Positions 51,401-63,116 of a stretch of 64,000 nucleotides of DNA are shown here, in pieces (position 1 is the stretch's first letter; each line of letters begins with the position of its first letter). This DNA is from Monoplex corrugatus (taxonomy: Eukaryota > Mollusca > Gastropoda > Littorinimorpha > Ranellidae), in the NCBI GenBank assembly GCA_030674185.1, contig CM060312.1:23967461-24031460 (forward strand). Reading direction: 5' to 3'. The notes beneath the pieces are model-generated. The model saw nothing but the letters and a program-made list of their open reading frames with translations, ran no database searches and was not told where the DNA came from. The translations under genes and the position numbers were made by a program.

Positions 51401-54400
51401 AATACATAGAATACAGTGTGAGCTAAAGGAGGAGAGCCTTATCACCAAACAATACATAGAATACAGTGTGAGCTAAAGGAGGAGAGCCTTATCACCAAAC
51501 AATACATACAATACAGTGTGAGCTAAAGGAGGAGAGCCTTATCACCAAACAATACATAGAATACAGTGTGATACAGTGTGAGCTAAAGGAGGAGAGCCTT
51601 ATCACCAAACAATACATACAATACAGTGTGAGCTAAAGGAGGAGAACCTTATCACCAAACAATACATACAATACAGTGTGAGCTAAAGGAGGAGAGCCTT
51701 ATCACCAAACAATACATACAATACAGTGTGAGCTAAAGGAGGAGAGCCTTATCACCAAACAATACATACAATACAGTGTGAGCTAAAGGAGGAGAGCCTT
51801 ATCACCAAACAATACATACAATACAGTGTGAGCTAAAGGAGGAGAGCCTTATCACCAAACAATACATACAATACAGTGTGAGCTAAAAGAGGAGAGCCTT
51901 ATCACCAAACAATACATAGAATACAATGTGAGCTAAAGGAGGAGAGCCTTATCACCAAACAATACATACAATACAATGTGAGCTAAAGGAGGAGAGCCTT
52001 ATCACCAAACAATACATAGAATACAGTGTGAGCTAAAGGAGGAGAGCCTTATCACCAAACAATACATACAATACAGTGTGAGCTAAAGGAGGAGAGCCTT
52101 ATCACCAAATACATACAATACAGTGTGAGCCTAAAGGATGAGAGCCTTATCACCAAACAATACATACAATACAGTGTGAGCTAAAGGATGAGAGCCTTAT
52201 CACCAAACAATACATACAATACAGTGTGAGCTAAAGGAGGAGAGCCTTATCACCAAACAATACATAGAATACAGTGTGAGCTAAAGGAGGAGAGCCTTAT
52301 CACCAAACAATACATACAATACAGTGTGAGCTAAAGGAGGAGAGCCTTATCACCAAACAATACATAGAATACAGTGTGAGCTAAAGGAGGAGAACCTTAT
52401 CACCAAACAATACATACAATACAGTGTGAGCTAAAGGAGGAGAGCCTTATCACCAAACAAATACATGATACAGTGTGAGCTAAAGGAGGAGAGCCTTATC
52501 ACCAAACAATACATACAATACAGTGTGAGCTAAAGGAGGAGAGCCTTATCACCAAACAATACATACAATACAGTGTGAGCTAAAGGAGGAGAGCCTTATC
52601 ACCAAACAATACATAAATACAGTGTGAGCTAAAGGAGGAGAGCCTTATCACCAAACAATACATAGAATACAGTGTGAGCTAAAGGAGGAGAGCCTTATCA
52701 CCAAACAATACATAGAATACAGTGTGAGCTAAAGGAGGAGAGCCTTATCACCAAACAATACATACAATACAGTGTGAGCTAAAGGAGGAGAGCCTTATCA
52801 CCAAACAATACATACAATACAGTGTATACGTGTGAGCTAAAGGAGGAGAGCCTTATCACCAAACAATACATACAATACAGTGTGAGCTAAAGGAGGAGAG
52901 CCTTATCACCAAACAATACATAGACATACAGTGTGAGCTAAAGGAGGAGAGCCTTATCACCAAACAATACATAGAATACAGTGTGAGCTAAAGGAGGAGA
53001 GCCTTATCACCAAACAATACATACAATACAGTGTGAGCTAAAGGAGGAGAGCCTTATCACCAAACAATACATACAATACAGTGTGAGCTAAAGGAGGAGA
53101 GCCTTATCACCAAACAATACATACAATACAGTGTGAGCTAAAGGAGGAGAGCCTTATCACCAAACCAAACAATACATAGAATACAGTGTGAGCTAAAGGA
53201 GGAGAGCCTTATCACCAAACAATACATACAATACAGTGTGAGCTAAAGGAGGAGAGCCTTATCACCAAACAATACATAACAATACAGTGTGAGCTAAAGG
53301 AGGAGAGCCTTATCACCAAACAATACATACAATACAGTGTGAGCTAAAGGAGGAGAGCCTTATCACCAAACAATACATACAATACAGTGTGAGCTAAAGG
53401 AGGAGAGCCTTATCACCAAACAATACATAAATACAGTGTGAGCTAAAGGAGGAGAGCCTTATCACCAAACATACATAAATACAGTGTGAGCTAAAGGAGG
53501 AGAGCCTTATCACCAACAATACATACAATACAGTGTGACTAAAGGAGGAGAGCCTTATCCACCAAACAATACATACAATACAGTGTGAGCTAAAGGAGGA
53601 GAGCCTTATCACCAAACAATACATACAATACAGTGTGAGCTAAGGAGGAGAGCCTTACACCAAACAATACATACAATACAGTGTGAGCTAAAGGAGGAGA
53701 GCCTTATCACCAAACAATACATACAATACAGTGTGAGCTAAAGGAGGAGAGCCTTACACCAAACAATACATAAATACAGTGTGAGCTAAAGGAGGAGAGC
53801 CTTATCACCAAACAATACATACAATACAGTGTGAGCTAAAGGAGGAGAGCCTTATCACCAAACAATACATACAATACAGTGTGAGCTAAAGGAGGAGAGC
53901 CTTATCACCAAACAATACATAGAATACAGTGTGAGCTAAAGGAGGAGAGCCTTATCACCAAACAATACATACAATACAGTGTGATAAGTGTGAACTAAAG
54001 GAGGAGAGCCTTATCACCAAACAATACATACAATACATGTGAGCTAAAGGAGGAGAGCCTTATCACCAAAACAATACATAGAATACAGTTGTGAGCTAAA
54101 GGAGGAGAGCCTTATCCACCAAACAATACATATACAATACAGTGTGAGCTAAAGGAGGAGAGCCTTATCACCAAACAATACATACAATACAGTGTGAGCT
54201 AAAGGAGGAGAGCCTTATCACCAAACAATACATACAATACAGTGTGAGCTAAAGGAGGAGAGCCTTATCACCAAACAATACATACAATACAGTGTGAGCT
54301 AAGGAGGAGAGCCTTATCACCAAACAATACATACAATACAGTGTGAGCTAAAGGAGGAGAGCATTATCACCAAACAATACATACAATACAGTGTGAGCTA

Positions 54401-57400
54401 AAGGAGGAGAGCCTTATACCAAACAATACATAGAATACAGTGTGAGCTAAAGGATGGAGTTCCAATCATCAATAGTGAGTAGAGGAGAGCCTTATCACCA
54501 AACAATACATAAATACAGTGTGAGCTAAAGGAGGAGAGCCTTATCACCAAACAATACATACAATACAGTGTGAGCTAAAGGGAGGAGCCTTATCACAAAC
54601 ATACATTAAATACAGTGTGAGCTAAAGGAGAGCTTATCACTAACAATACTTAATACAGTAGCTAAAGGAGGAGAGCCTTATCACCAAACAATACATACAA
54701 TACAGTGTGAGCTAAAGGAGGAGAGCCTTATCACCAAACAATACATACAATACAGTGTGAGCTAAAGGAGGAGAGCCTTATCACCAAACAATACATACAA
54801 TACAGTGTGAGCTAAAGGAGGAGAGCCTTATCACCAAACAATACATAGAATACAGTGTGAGCTAAAGGAGGAGAGCCTTATCACCAAAAATACATACAAT
54901 ACAGTGTGAGCTAAAGGAGGACAGCCTTATAGCCAAACAATTTCTACCAAAGCGTGTGGAATACATATGGAACTCTTCGAGTTTGCAAGCCCTTGAAATT
55001 GGCGTGAAAAAAAAAAGAGGAAACTTCTAGGGGGGTCCGGGGGCATGCTCCCCCCGAAAATTTTTAAATCAAGACTAAAATCTGTGCATTCTGAGGCATT
55101 CTGGAGACAAATTTAAAGGCATCTAACACACTGAAAATCACAATGAATATCAGTCAAAAGAGTATTTAATAAACATTGGGCACAAGATCAGGATCCATCA
55201 TACACAGCAGATCGTTTCAGTGTGTTCATAGACATATTCATCAAAACTAGCTAGAAGGCTTATCCAAGTCAGAACGACGAAAGAATCTTGCCAGAGATGT
55301 TTGCTTTTTTTTTCGTTTGGTTTCTGTCTGTGCTTGATCAGGTATGCTCTCTGTGGTGTATTCATCCTCTGTGATGTCCTTTCCTTCTGTGGTGTCCTTT
55401 TTTGCGCGATTTTCGATTTTGATTTCCGCGGAAATCCTCGTTTCCGCGACGAATTCCAGGCTCTGAGTTTGACAGATCCCTCTTAAAAACTAAGTTTTGT
55501 TTGTGTCGGTGTTGTTTAGCTGTCCATCTTCTGCACTGCATCCGCGTAACTTCCACGCTGCTGATTTCAGTTTTCAAACACATCTCCAAACCTACTGAAA
55601 CTCTGATCAGCATGACAAGAACGGCATAAAGGGTCACATAATTCTGAACAATTTTTCACAATGCTATGTCCATGAGAACTGGGATGATAGTGATGATACC
55701 ACGGAGTTCCATTTTTGGAAGTGAGATGCTTCGTGACAAGGCAGTATTCTCTCTTGGTAAATAATAATAATAATTACAATATTTATATAGCGCAAAATCT
55801 TGATAAAATCAAATCTAAGCGCTGAAACACACACACACGCACGCACGCAGGCACACACACACTCACACACGCATGGCTATAAATGGGGAGAAAGAATAAA
55901 AGCAATAAAAGCAAGAATAAAAGCAATGGAAAATTATAGAGAGCATATCATACACAATTATATAACATGTGATTCCCCTCCGAGCGGAGACAGGCTGCAG
56001 AGGGGGGGGGGGGGGGGGGGTTGGGTTGAGTGAGGTTAGGATTTTATGCAGAGGAGAAAAGGTGAGTTTTGAGAGCGGACTTGAAGGAGACAAAAGTAGG
56101 TTGCTGACGGACTGAGAGAGGAAGTTTGTTCCAGGAGAGTGGACCAGAAACAGAGAAGGCTCGTGGACCATAGGTATTGAGCTTAGTGCGTGGAAAGCGA
56201 AAAGTCAGAGGATCGGAGGCAGAGCGGAGGGTACGTGAGGGAACATAGATCTCAAGTAGGCTTGACAGGTAATCGGGGGCTGCGTTATCGAGGCTTTTGT
56301 AGCACATGGTGTCTAGTTTGTACTTATGCGCTTTGATTCAGGGAGCCAGTGAAATTGTGCCAGGAGAGGAGATATGTGGTCAGCTTTTTTCTTTTTGAGT
56401 ACAAGGCATACAGCATTGTTTTGAATGCGCTGTATGATGTGAATGGTGGAGACAGGAAGACCAGACAGGAGTGAATTGCAATAGTCAATGCGAGACATTA
56501 TGAAGGAGAGAACGAGTTTTGCAGTTGTTTCGACAGAGAGATACTTCCTGATCAGCCTTATACGATGGAGATGATAGTAGCAAGATCTGGCAGTTTGAGA
56601 AACAAAGTTGTTCATGGAGAGGGTAGAGTCAATGCAGACACCAAGGTTTTTAGTTGAATCAGAAATTGGGACTGATGTGTTACATAATGGAAGAGAAAGA
56701 GGAGGCAGCTGAGAAAGTTTCTGACGGGTGCCAATGAGGATAGCTTCTGTCTTGTCGTCATTAAGCTGAAGTCTATTGTGTGTCATCCAGTTCTTAATGT
56801 CCGAGTAACACTCAGTGGTGCGAGTCAACAGGCGCTGTATATTATCAGGTGAGTCACTGTCTTGAAGTTGGGTGTCATCAGCATAGAAGTGGTGTTTTAT
56901 AGAGTGGGAGTTGATGATGGTGGATAGGGGGGGAGGTGTAAAGAGTGAAAAGAACAGGGCCAAGGACAGATCCTTGTGGAACACCACAGGTCAGGTATGC
57001 AGGTTGAGAGTAAGTGCCATTGATGAGAACAGTTTGTTTTCTGTTTGATAGATATGAAGTGAACCAGGAGAGAGCAATGTCAGAGATGCCAAAAGTATGA
57101 TGAAGTCTAGAAAGGAGAATACCATGGTCAATGGTATCAAAGGCTGCAGACAGATCAAGGAGTGTGAGGAGAGAGACTTTGCCAGTATCAGTTGCAAGGA
57201 GGAGATTGTTGACAATGTGTAGTAGGGCAGTTTCAGTGCTATGGCACTGGCGGTAGGCTGACTGGAAAGGATTGAGGAGATTGTTGGCAGACAGGTGAGA
57301 GTTCAGCTGGTTGAGGACGACTTTTTCAAGGAGTTTTGACAAGAAAGAGAGATTAGAGATAGGCCGGTAATTTTTCAGTTCATTTGGGTCTAAATTGTGT

Positions 57401-58411
57401 TTCTTGAGGAGAGGGTGAACAATAGCAGACTTGAAAGAATCTGGGACAGTTCCAGTTTGAAGAGAAGTGTTGATGATGTCAGTGATGAATGGGAGGAGAG
57501 TAGGAAGACAGTCGGAGTAGAGAGAACCTGGAAGAGGATCCAGTTCGCAGGTTTTGAACGACATGGATCTGATTGTGTTGAAAATTTCTTCTTGTGAGAC
57601 TGGGGTAAAAGTAGTAAGAGGTGTGCCAGAGAAGGAAGGGTCAGGTGGGCATGGTTGACAGGGTGTCCTGTCAAGCCTGTCACGAAGAGTTTGTATTTTG
57701 GTGGTGAAATACTTGGAGAATACAGATGGGAGTTCTTCATTTGTATGTTTTGTTGGGAGAGGTAAATCTTTTCGTGTGCCAAGGAGATGATTCATGGTTG
57801 TAAAGAGTTCTTTTGAAGAAGCGGCATTCAGGATTTTGGTTTGGAAATAGCTTGTTTTTGCAGATGCAATGAGGGTGGATACTTTTGTTTAGAGGCTTGG
57901 AAAAGTTGCCTGTGTACAGTGAGTTTGGATTTGCGCCAGCGGCGCTCTGCTCTGCGGCGGGCACGTTTTGCACAGGCAATCTCATGAGTGAGCCAGGGGG
58001 TAGGGGGGCGATCAGGTAAAAGACGGGTTGTGGCTGGAGCATGAGTGTCCAGAAGATGGTGGAGAGTAGTATAGAATTCATCGGCAAGGTTATGTGACTT
58101 TTCAGAAAGGAGACGGGAGGCATCAGATGAAAATGTGGAGAGGTCGATAGATTTGAGATTGCGTCGAGTCACTGTGCGCGTGGTACGGGAAGGAGGAGAA
58201 ATGTCAAGAGAACAGAGAATCGCAGAGTGGTCAGATGGAAGGGCTGAAGTTAGACGGGTAGAAAGAACTAAGCAGTCCAGAGAAGACAGGCATGGTTGAT
58301 GAGGTGTTTCACGCACACACACACACACGCACGCACACATACACACACACACGCACACACACACACACGCACACACACACACACACGCACACACACACGC
58401 ACACACACACG

Positions 58412-58451
<40 letters not shown>

Positions 58452-58652
58452 GACAGGTATTTAACCATCGGTTTACTCACCCAACATTTCCCGGGCGAGG
58501 GCTTTGAGGGCTACTCTACGGCCTCCGTTTTTCTTTGCAGCCCTATGCAGAATTTTGGCCGTAGATGTATCCCGGGTCATTTGAGGATGGGGCTTCCGGC
58601 CGCCAAGAACTTGGTAATCCTTGCGGTAGTCGTGGACTACTGTAACAGAACT
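48353..58652 (-). CDS. ISG20/AEN/REXO4-type DEDDh 3'-5' exonuclease, two 3' exons (5' part outside or unseen)
   Basis: Family members are nuclear or nucleolar 3'-5' exonucleases acting on RNA or DNA. Exon A (58481-58652) gives [12 protein letters not shown], aligned with the family ExoII motif (VGH-x4-D-F-x-x-L), then [11 protein letters not shown] and [13 protein letters not shown]. Exon B (48353-48495) gives [28 protein letters not shown], where H-C-S-V-V-D is ExoIII with the catalytic His and Asp. Exon A ends on base 1 of a Gly codon and exon B supplies the other two, so splicing reads [17 protein letters not shown]. The ExoI motif (DCEMVG type) was not found and should lie upstream. The conserved Gly of VGH is Val here. 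The intron is about 10 kb and holds the 50-bp satellite and a LINE. Confidence 0.82.
48500..49070. other. Exonuclease intron; degenerate ~55-60 bp repeats
   Basis: Several loosely spaced copies of (A/C)ACGTCACATTA followed by AGAATAACATAAAAACACCA between 48540 and 48960, suggesting an old, decayed tandem repeat. Confidence 0.55.
49071..49216. repeat. (TAGTG)n pentanucleotide array
   Basis: TAGTG/TGGTG/CAGTG/TCGTG units. A shorter stretch is at 49772-49835. Confidence 0.92.
49217..49935. other. Exonuclease intron, GC-richer segment of unknown nature
   Basis: 49220-49560 is open on the minus strand for 105 codons ([18 protein letters not shown] at its end) and also on the plus strand. The base composition is unlike the flanking satellite DNA. 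I recognise no domain; a mobile-element fragment is likeliest. Confidence 0.35.
49936..54925. repeat. 50-bp satellite array, about 100 copies
   Basis: The unit is AATACAGTGTGAGCTAAAGG, AGGAGAGCCTTATCACCAAA, CAATACATAC (50 bp). Variants include CAATGTG for CAGTGTG, GAACT for GAGCT and ATAG for ATAC. A 60-bp variant with a duplicated TACAGTGTGA recurs at about 50190, 50405, 51560 and 53975. The first ~2.1 kb is very regular; indels become frequent after about 52440. It lies in the exonuclease intron. It has no spacers of unique sequence, so it is not a CRISPR array. Confidence 0.98.
54926..55756. other. Exonuclease intron between satellite and LINE
   Basis: GAATACATATGGAACTCTTC near 54959 resembles the SINE-linked motif at 5820. 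A G-rich run GGGGGGTCCGGGGGC is at 55030. ORFs lack motifs. Confidence 0.4.
55828..55873. repeat. (CA)n microsatellite inside the LINE 3' UTR
   Basis: Short CA/CGCA tract. Confidence 0.9.
56044..57795 (-). pseudogene. L2/CR1-like reverse transcriptase
   Basis: 57795-56878: [58 protein letters not shown] (motif A) and [20 protein letters not shown] (motif B). 56960-56313: [13 protein letters not shown] (motif C, catalytic Asp pair intact), [24 protein letters not shown] and [14 protein letters not shown]. 56307-56044: [37 protein letters not shown] to a stop. Only about two frame breaks (near 56940 and 56310), so this is among the best-preserved LINEs here. Confidence 0.9.
57797..58300 (-). 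pseudogene. LINE endonuclease C-terminus and linker
   Basis: [13 protein letters not shown] (last endonuclease motif), then [38 protein letters not shown] and [20 protein letters not shown]. This Arg-rich linker precedes the RT in CR1/L2 elements. One frameshift near 57860. Confidence 0.82.
58310..58450. repeat. (CA)n/(CACACG)n microsatellite at the LINE 5' truncation
   Basis: CA with regularly spaced CG steps, 30 bp from exonuclease exon A's donor. Confidence 0.95.
58481..58652 (-). CDS. Exonuclease exon A (ExoII motif)
   Basis: 57 codons plus one base. Acceptor TTTGTGTTACACAG with alternatives two and 13 bases downstream, so the first few residues are uncertain. Donor G|GTGAGT is strong. 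The catalytic Asp of ExoII is in KDYQVL. Confidence 0.82.
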
Positions 58653-58984
58653 CTGTGTAACACAAACAAAATTTGAAAATAAATGTCAGAATGTATGTAA
58701 CTCAAGACACTTTTTTTCCCCTTCTTACCCACTGGGCGAGGCGGCAGGGAAGTTTTTAGTCCTGTTTTTATTATCCATTGTTTGGTGTTTGTGATCTGTT
58801 TGTGACCGTGCGTTCGCGCTTGACAAAGGCCGGCTGGCCGAAAATTTGCGCTTGTTTTGTTGGATACGCGCTTACATTGGTTTTCTTGTTCTTCTGGTTC
58901 CTGTTTGCTTGGGCGCGGGCAGTCACACTTGCTTTGGAACTTTTTTTTTAACTCGGACAAATGTTGATGTATATACTCGGCAAT

Positions 58985-59142
58985 CGAAAACAAGTTTCAG
59001 TTTCAGTTTCAGTTTCTCAAGACGACGTCTCCGCGCTCGGAACGAATTCCATATGCACTAATGTCACAAGTGCCATGTGTATGGTGATCATGGCACAAGC
59101 CTTCAGCCTGCACATAAACCCATGAGCTAACCAGGTCCTGAG
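58985..59142 (+). repeat. Left part of a repeat interrupted by a SINE
   Basis: (TTTCAG)n start at 58993-59018, then GACGACGTCTCCGCGCTCGG and GAATTCCATATGCACTAATG, ending in CAGGTCCTGAG (59132-59142). It resumes at 59392. Paralogue at 36685-36870. Confidence 0.82.
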
Positions 59143-59391
59143 AACGCGGGCCCCAGTAGCTCAGTTGGTTTAGGAGTCGGATTCACATGCTAATGGTTGT
59201 GGGTTCGAATCCCGGGATTCGCTACATTAAAAAACTGGACTTCTCACTGTCCCATCTTGACATCATTGTTGTTCTGGTGGTGTCAGTATAGGATTAGATA
59301 AGTCCCCCTTCCCCCACTTCCCTGGGATGGTTGTACCCGTCGGCCATATCACCTGAGGTGGGTGCCGAGGTAAAAACTGAACCAAATCAAT
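59143..59391 (+). mobile_element. tRNA-derived SINE with 11-bp target duplication
   Basis: The head (59153-59225) has A box TAGCTCAGTTGG and B box GGTTCGAATCCC. The body has TTGTTGTTCTGGTGGTGTCA and the tail is AAATCAATC. CAGGTCCTGAG occurs on both sides (59132-59142, 59392-59402). The head does not fold as a tRNA acceptor stem, so it is not a tRNA gene. Confidence 0.92.
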
Positions 59392-59504
59392 CAGGTCCTG
59401 AGGCCCTACCCAGCCTATGTTTTACCTAGTCTATATTTTATGCTGGTATTTTATCAGCCTATCACTTAAAAGAATAGTTTACCACCTCACATGAAGTTTA
59501 GCTG

Positions 59505-59600
59505 TGGCGTATTATATCAGTTGTTCGAGCGCCATGCTCATAACTCAGAGGTTGTGGGGTTCAATCTTTAGGCAGACCATCTTTTTTTCCCCCAATGTTT
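59505..59600 (+). repeat. tRNA-like SINE head
   Basis: TCAGTTGTTCGAGCGCCATG, then GAGGTTGTGGGGTTCAATC (B box), followed by T-rich sequence. Confidence 0.5.
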
Positions 59601-59704
59601 AGTGGCTGGAACCTGGAACAAGCCCCCGTTCTCTGCTAGCCATTCACAGTCCTTGCAGTCTGTCAGAACCAATTTGAGACCAGTTTATTCCCGAAATAAT
59701 ATCT

Positions 59705-60562
59705 TGTTAAATTCCCTGTTTATCCCACTTCCCTCTGTAGGCCTACTATACTACAGCAGTCCCTCCCCCTCCCCATTTATCCCACTTCTCTCTGTAGACC
59801 TACTATACTACAGCAGTCCCTCCCCCTCCCCATTTATCCCACTTCTTTCTGTAGACCTACTATATTTTACAGCAGTCCCTCCCCCTCCCCATTTATCCCA
59901 CTTCTCTCTGTAGACCTACTATATTACAGCAGTCCCTCCCCCTCCCCATTTATCCCACTTCTCTCTGTAGACCTACTATATTACAGCAGTCCCTCCCCCT
60001 CCCCATTTATCCCACTTCTCTCTGTAGACCTACTATATTACAGCAGTCCCTCCCCCTCCCCATTTATCCCACTTCTCTCTGTAGACCTACTATACTACAG
60101 CAGTCCCTCCCCCTCCCCATTTATCCCACTTCTCTCTGTAGACCTACTATATTACAGCAGTCCCTCCCCTTCCCCATTTATCCCACTTCTCTCTGTAGAC
60201 CTACTATATTACAGCAGTCCCTCCCCCTCCCCATTTATCCCACTTCTCTCTGTAGACCTACTATACTACAGCAGTCCCTCCCCCTCCCCATTTATCCCAC
60301 TTCTCTCTGTAGACCTACTATACTACAGCAGTCCCTCCCCCTCCCCATTTATCCCACTTCTCTCTGTAGACCTACTATACTACAGCAGTCCCTCCCCCTC
60401 CCCATTTGTCGCAATTCCTCTGTAGACCTACTATACTACAGCAGTCCCTCCCCCTCCCCATTTATACCACTTCTCTCTGTAGGCCTACTATACTACAGCA
60501 GTCCGTCCCCCTCCCCATTTGTCACAATTCTCTCTGTAGACCTACTATACTACAGAAGTCCG
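59705..60562. repeat. 57-bp satellite, ~15 copies
   Basis: The unit is TATCCCACTTCTCTCTGTAG, ACCTACTATACTACAGCAGT, CCCTCCCCCTCCCCATT (57 bp). Copies are nearly identical; edge copies have TAGGCCTAC in place of TAGACCTAC. Confidence 0.97.
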
Positions 60563-60995
60563 CCCACCCTTCTCTCTCTGGGTTTTTTCACTCTCTCTCA
60601 GTATACGGCCTATCAGTCACATAATGCATGGTGCATGCATGACGAGCTGTGGTTGAATGTGCCTGCTGCATGTGCTCATGAGTGAAGTGTTGGAATTAGT
60701 GTGTTTGGAATTCATGATTTATTGTGTGTGTTGGCAATAAGTTATTTTGATTGTTGCTGTAATGTGTAAGCGTTTTGATTTTGTTGTTTCTGAAACGTGT
60801 TGAAGACGAATGTCACATGACAAAGTTATTTACTTTATTGGCCTGTTGTCTAACTTTGTTCAATTGTGTGCTGTGATTTGTATTTAGACTTTTTGGGTTC
60901 CGTTTATTTCATTTTGTACGAACCTAGGCCTATTATAATTAGGTTTCAATGTTCTAGATTTCAGTGTCCTTACTATTGATAATATATAAAAAAAA
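60563..60995. other. No gene recognised
   Basis: AT-rich sequence with TG-rich patches; no ORF of note. Confidence 0.5.
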
Positions 60996-60999
60996 ATCG

Positions 61000-61078
61000 C
61001 ATTAGCCCAGTTGTTAGAGCGTCAAGCTCAGAACGCACGGTTTGTGAGTTCAACCCTTGGGCTGGCCAGTTTTTTCTC
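61000..61078 (+). repeat. tRNA-like SINE head
   Basis: TAGCCCAGTTGTTAGAGCG (A box) and GTGAGTTCAACCCTTGG (B box), then pyrimidine-rich sequence. Confidence 0.55.
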
Positions 61079-61079
61079 T

Positions 61080-62290
61080 CTCTCAAGACCTTGCCAACTT
61101 ATAGGACTTACGTGCTGGCTTAAGGCTTATGCCACGATCGTTAGGGATCTTTGTATTCCGAGCGCGAGACGTTATCGTGAAAAATTGAAACAGAAATAAC
61201 TGTTGTGTTGCTGACTTCATGGCCACTTCTATTAACACATCTTTGTCAATATCTCCGCTAATATACCCTAACATATCAATTCCACTGATATATTTCACAT
61301 CAAATGCTATGAATTAGATGTGTGCCTATAAACATAAGAAAAAATACAGCACTGATCTGTTTCTCAAAAAACAAACAAACAAACAAACAAGAAAACAAAT
61401 CAAAACAAAAACAGAATTTAAAAATATCGGTTCTATGCCGAGAATTTTGAAACCATTGAAATACTGGATCTGTACAACTTAGCAGTACCGTACAATGTTG
61501 AAATATACCCACAAGCATCAGAACAGCAAAACCTTGGTGAACCTATAAGTATCAGAATGGAAAAAAATAGGATCTGTACCGAAAGTATCAAAACAGTAAA
61601 GCAGAATCTCCACCGAAAAGTCGTCTATCAGAATAGTAAAATGGGATGTATACCGAAAAGTATCAAAACAGTAAAGTATTTGATCTCCCTGAAAACATAT
61701 CAGAGCGGTAATAAAACTGAATCTGGGCTTCTACCTGAAAGCATCAAAACGGTCAAGCATTTGATATAACTGTTTAACACCTACAAATATCAGAAGGATG
61801 AGGTATTGGATCTACATATAATAACATCAAAAGTATTTGATATGTGCCTGCAAGTGTCAGTGAATACAAATGGATACATCGAAATGCATATCATATAAAT
61901 CATTTTGATGTACGTATTGATCTATAAAGTCAAAAGTATTTGTTATGTGCCTGGAAGTGTCAGTGAATACAAATGGATACGTCGACATGAACATCAGACA
62001 AATCATTTTGATAGATGTGTTGATCTATCAATGAACTCGAGCTTCCAGGAGTTCGTTTCTCGTTGACGCCTCGACTTTTCAGTTTGACCGGAAAATCGAA
62101 TTGAACGTCTAGTCCTTCGAAAGGGGACGAAAGACGAGTCGGAACCGCGTGCCTTTTGGCTGGCGCACGCTAAAGATCCCACGGCAATGAAACACAGGAC
62201 ATTCTCCCAGCTGCCCTGTATATAAGATTGGAGAGACAGGTTGATTTCCCAGGTCACTCCCCTTCAAGGCCAGTAAGCCTTCTCGCCTGT
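61080..62290. other. No gene recognised; loosely repeated sequence
   Basis: Degenerate copies of (A/G)(A/T)AAGTATCA(A/G)AA(C/T)(A/G)GTAAA recur about every 45-65 bp between 61540 and 61770. 61835-61900 and 61925-61990 form a second repeat pair (CAAAAGTATTTG(A/T)TATGTGC). Confidence 0.5.
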
Positions 62291-62394
62291 CTCAGTCTTG
62301 GTTTAAAAAAAAAAAAAATGAGATGACGCTGCACTGCGCTGTCAACAGGGACAGCAGCCCGAATTCCACATGGTAAGCCCACTGTGACAAAAGA

Positions 62395-62640
62395 AAATGA
62401 ATATGAATACGAACATGAACATGAACATGAACATGAACATGACTGATGGTGAGGCCAAGCCCTCCTGCACTGTCGTCGATAGAGCTGACCAGGTCTTGCG
62501 AGGCATGGGTCTCATCTGCAAAGGCCACAATATCATCAGACAACTCCAGGTCAGACAGACAACTGTCCTCAGTGCACACAAAGCCTCTGTCTTTCGTTGC
62601 AAGCCGTAGTACCCGATCAATCGCAGCAGCAAACTAGAGA
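62395..62640 (-). pseudogene. Reverse-transcriptase fragment next to (CATGTT)n
   Basis: TEDSCLSDLELSDDIVAFAD, ETHASQDLVSSIDDSAGGLG and LTIS. The usual YADD reads LSDD. The frame runs into a hexanucleotide tract (AACATG)n at 62408-62442. Confidence 0.65.
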
Positions 62641-62754
62641 GGAGAGACGATACAATCTTGTCGCGCGCTGGTGAGGATTAAAACCAGCAGCTTTAGCCAC
62701 CTCCAGTTCGTAGGCAGCAATCAAAAGTTCTCGTAGATCTTCTCAATGGCAGAA

Positions 62755-62850
62755 ACCAACTTAGTGCGTGTAAAGGGTGGAGATTTTTCAGATCTCCCCA
62801 GGTGGCGTGGATATGTGTGCAGACCTGTCAATGCCTAAACCCTTTTTTTC
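62755..62850 (+). repeat. SINE fragment (same family as 22585-22935)
   Basis: GTGTAAAGGGTGGAGATTTT, CCCAGGTGGCGTGGATATG and TGTGCAGACCTGTCAATGCC, then TAAACCC and a T-run. Confidence 0.6.
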
Positions 62851-63116
62851 GCCTTGTTTTTATTCTTTTTTTTTAAACAGTGAATAGATAATGTAGTAAC
62901 AAAATAATAATTTCAATTCATACACATAAGAGGGACTTTTTAGACATCTGACGACATACAACATACAGAACACACACACCACAACAACAACAACAACAAA
63001 ATTTCATGCATGGGAGATTTCAAAGTGAACATAAAGATTTCAAACATACCTAAACCCTCTTTGTATGTATACGCATGTAGAACATCAGATATCACGTTAG
63101 AAATCCTGCCAGTTAT

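Larger units (their letters stand above)
55757..58312 (-). mobile_element. L2/CR1-like LINE, 5'-truncated
   Basis: It starts in the endonuclease ([14 protein letters not shown] at about 58245) next to a (CA)n array, and carries a full reverse-transcriptase region and a C-terminal domain. It ends with GCGCTATATAAATATTG followed by (ATT)n at 55757-55780 on the minus strand. The YADD motif and microsatellite tail fit the L2/CR1 group. Same orientation as the host exonuclease gene. Confidence 0.88.

Noticed and set aside
49936..54925. CRISPR-like array
   Set aside because: Repeats are directly contiguous with no unique spacers, in a eukaryotic intron; it is a satellite.
57397..57597. 66-codon plus-strand ORF
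   Set aside because: Antisense to the reverse transcriptase of the L2/CR1-like LINE.
59153..59226. tRNA gene (also 61000-61075, 22588-22660, 59505-59580)
   Set aside because: A and B boxes are present, but the acceptor stem does not pair, and a SINE body, tail and (in one case) target duplication follow. These are SINE heads.
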